Assembly (NCBI GenBank): GCA_023399455.1
Contig: JAEWPN010000193.1
Coordinates: forward strand, 1 to 13,472
Length of the DNA: 13,472 bases
Source: Bacillota bacterium
GTDB lineage: Bacteria > Bacillota > Clostridia > Lachnospirales > Lachnospiraceae
Direction: 5' to 3'
Every line of letters starts with the position of its first letter. The stretch's first letter is position 1. The position numbers and the translations under genes were made by a program. Of the stretch, positions 11,859-13,472 are shown one piece after another. The notes beneath the pieces are model-generated. The model was not told where the DNA came from and made no database searches. It saw nothing but the letters and a program-made list of their open reading frames with translations.

Positions 11859-12884
11859 ATGGAAAAGAAAAATCTGGATTGGGCAAACATTGATTTTGGT
11901 TATATTGAGACAGATAAAAGATATGTCTCCAATTACAAGGGCGGAGCATGGGATGCCGGCGTCCTGACAGAAGATTCCATGGTCACCATCAGCGAATGTG
12001 CAGGTGTATTGCAGTATGCGCAGACGATATTTGAAGGAATGAAGGCATATACCACGGAGGACGGACGCATTGTTACTTTCCGTCCCGATTTGAACGCGGA
12101 GCGTATGGAGGATTCGGCAAAGAGATTGGAAATGCCTGTTTTCCCGCAGGAGCGTTTTATTGATGCGGTTGTGCAGACCGTTGCGGCGAATAAAGCATAC
12201 GTTCCTCCTTTTGGTTCGGGAGCGACATTATATTTAAGACCTTATATGTTCGGAAGCAATGCGGTAATCGGGGTAAAGCCGGCATGTGAATATCAGTTCA
12301 GAGTGTTCGCTACTCCGGTAGGACCTTATTTTAAAGGCGGGGTGAAGCCTCTGACCATCTGTGTCAGCGATTTTGACCGTGCGGCACCCAACGGCACGGG
12401 ACATATCAAGGCGGGGCTCAACTATGCAATGAGCCTTCATGCTATCGTATCCGCCCATAAGAACGGATTCGATGAAAATATGTATCTGGATGCGGCTACA
12501 AAGACGAAAGTGGAAGAGACCGGCGGCGCCAATTTCTTGTTCGTTACGAAGGATAACAAGGTGGTAACGCCCAAATCTGACAGCATTCTGCCTTCTATTA
12601 CAAGGCGTTCCCTCATGTATGTGGCGAAGGAATATCTGGGATTGGAAGTGGAAGAGCGGGAGGTTTATCTGGAGGAAGTGAAGGATTTCTCGGAGTGCGG
12701 ACTTTGCGGCACTGCGGCGGTTATTTCTCCGGTAGGAAAAATCGTGGATCACGGCAAAGAAATCTGCCTGCCCAGCGGCATGAGCGATATGGGACCCGTT
12801 ACGAAGAAGCTGTTTGAAACCTTGACGGGAATCCAGATGGGTAAGATCGAGGCACCTGAGGGGTGGCTCGTAGAGATAGAGTAA
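11859..12884 (+). CDS. ilvE: Branched-chain amino acid aminotransferase
   Basis: 341 residues, class IV PLP aminotransferase. Transfers amino groups between glutamate and the keto acids of Leu, Ile and Val. The ATG at 11859 (MEKKNLDW) is chosen over the in-frame ATG at 11817: GAGGAG (11847-11852) lies six bases before it, while the upstream ATG has no ribosome binding site and almost coincides with the predicted transcript start. Family landmarks are QTIFEGMKAY, YLRPYMFGS, the PLP lysine Lys184 (GHIKAGLNYAMSL), EETGGANFLFV, and CGTAAVISPVG near the C-terminus. No T-box or leader-peptide attenuator is visible in the short leader. A strong terminator follows, so it is monocistronic. Confidence 0.95.
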   Translation: MEKKNLDWANIDFGYIETDKRYVSNYKGGAWDAGVLTEDSMVTISECAGVLQYAQTIFEGMKAYTTEDGRIVTFRPDLNAERMEDSAKRLEMPVFPQERFIDAVVQTVAANKAYVPPFGSGATLYLRPYMFGSNAVIGVKPACEYQFRVFATPVGPYFKGGVKPLTICVSDFDRAAPNGTGHIKAGLNYAMSLHAIVSAHKNGFDENMYLDAATKTKVEETGGANFLFVTKDNKVVTPKSDSILPSITRRSLMYVAKEYLGLEVEEREVYLEEVKDFSECGLCGTAAVISPVGKIVDHGKEICLPSGMSDMGPVTKKLFETLTGIQMGKIEAPEGWLVEIE

Positions 12885-12919
12885 GGATTCTTGTATACAA
12901 CAAAATAGGTATCTATGAG

Positions 12920-12962
12920 GGCTGTAGAATTAATGTGAGAACGTTAATATGCGGCCTTTTTT
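12920..12962 (+). terminator. Intrinsic terminator of ilvE
   Basis: A stem of seven plus eight base pairs (12920-12936 with 12941-12956, a small internal loop and a few G-U pairs) has a GAGA loop and is followed by six T (12957-12962). Confidence 0.82.
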
Positions 12963-13382
12963 GTGCTATAGGATTGAGGTGTCAAAAGTCACTTTTTAAA
13001 GTGTATAAGTCAATCGGAACAAAACAGAAAGACTCCTGCGCCGGATTCCAATATATAAGAAGTTCTAGTTCTCAGTAAATTTGAGCCAGACATAGCAGAA
13101 AACAAATATACAGAGAAAAAACTTCTAAATATTTTCATAGGCGCAGTCATTCTTTTTGTTTTGTTCCTATTGCCTGATAAAGCTCGCAAACTGACTTTTG
13201 GTACCTCGATCCTATAGAAAAGACCTTGGTTCTGATAATTTATTAAATATCGGGATTAGAAATGCAGGAAAGGGCAAAATGTGGTATTCTTTATATGTAT
13301 CGAAATTAAAAAGCAGGCAATAAAAAGTTACTAATACAGCACACTATACAAAAGACCGGATAAGAAAAGGCAGGAAACTAAA
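12963..13382. other. AT-rich intergenic region with no intact gene
   Basis: 420 bases between the ilvE terminator and the PHP gene. It contains an interrupted palindrome CACTTT-TT-AAAGTG (12990-13003), a weak promoter-like pair (CTGACT 13191-13196, TATAGA 13213-13218), and one open stretch that reads like a membrane-protein tail (13059-13217, listed separately). I see no RNA gene, insertion sequence or complete coding sequence. Confidence 0.5.
13059..13217 (+). pseudogene. Possible remnant of a small membrane protein gene
   Basis: A 52-codon open stretch bounded by stops, with no ATG, GTG or TTG start at its head. It reads charged (ENKYTEKK), then a strongly hydrophobic segment (LLNIFIGAVILFVLFLLP), then a basic end (DKARKL), as in the C-terminal membrane segment of a protein. 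No family is recognised. It may be a decayed gene end or chance. Confidence 0.25.
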
Positions 13383-13472
13383 GTGAAAAAAATAAAATTA
13401 TTAGAAGAATATCCTTATTTATATGAAACCCACCTGCACACCTCGCAGAGCAGTGCGTGCGCGCATAATACC
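13383..13472 (+). CDS. PHP-domain phosphoesterase (3' partial, first 30 codons)
   Basis: A GTG start at 13383 is preceded by CAGGAAA (AGG 13372-13374) at about eight bases. The frame then runs to the window edge. The translation MKKIKLLEEYPYLYETHLHT continues SQSSACAHNT. The ETHLHTSxSSACA block is the N-terminal motif of PHP-domain metal-dependent phosphoesterases: His17 and His19 (HxH) are the first metal ligands. The rest of the protein lies outside the window, so the specific activity (histidinol phosphatase-like or other) cannot be judged. Confidence 0.75.
   Translation, partial: MKKIKLLEEYPYLYETHLHTSQSSACAHNT

Noticed and set aside
12891..12900. Perfect 10-base palindrome TTGTATACAA just after the ilvE stop codon
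   Set aside because: It lies between a stop codon and its terminator, not in promoter position, and a single 10-mer palindrome is weak evidence for an operator.
1..13472. CRISPR array or insertion sequence
   Set aside because: No regularly spaced repeats, transposase ORF or terminal inverted repeats with target duplication were found.

Overview
The window looks like chromosomal DNA of a low-to-mid GC Gram-positive anaerobe, most likely a member of the Clostridia such as a Lachnospiraceae species. This is inferred, not proven. The basis is AGGAGG-type ribosome binding sites, TTGACA/TATAAT promoters, U-tailed terminators, and the sequence style of the ThyA, DHFR, branched-chain aminotransferase and cupin/ferritin-like proteins. 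Both ends cut through genes: a GH3 glycosidase at the left (5' end missing) and a PHP-domain protein at the right (only its first 30 codons).

Layout. 1-881 is a 3' fragment of a NagZ-like GH3 beta-N-acetylhexosaminidase with an acidic tail. 1009-1081 is a single tRNA-Gly(GCC) gene with its own promoter and terminator. 1177-2427 holds two paralogous 148-residue cupin genes on the minus strand. Each is preceded by a near-identical promoter and by a GC-rich hairpin. 2769-3284 is a divergently transcribed ferritin-like diiron protein. 3396-3504 looks like a free-standing small RNA gene (promoter, three hairpins, terminator). 3597-6284 is a P-type Ca2+-ATPase and 6337-8097 a homodimeric-type ABC exporter. 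8258-8611 is a short Rossmann/SDR-like protein lacking the catalytic half. 8683-10284 is a beta-CASP metallo-beta-lactamase-fold nuclease, followed by thyA, folA (GTG start) and ilvE. The last 400 bases before the PHP gene are AT-rich and contain only a possible gene remnant.

How the genes fit together. thyA and folA form a dTMP/tetrahydrofolate pair: ThyA oxidises methylene-THF to DHF and DHFR regenerates THF. The Ca2+ pump and ABC exporter are independent envelope transporters; the ABC gene has its own promoter overlapping the end of the pump gene. The cupin/cupin/ferritin-like cluster is the least understood part. Its promoters resemble mother-cell sporulation sigma (SigE/SigK) sites, which makes a spore-coat or metal-handling role conceivable but untested.

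The items most worth a second look are the candidate small RNA at 3431-3504 with a UUCCCC loop, the cupin duplication in which regulatory DNA is better conserved than protein, paired micro-ORFs antisense to the cupins, and the truncated SDR-like gene with a strong promoter of its own.
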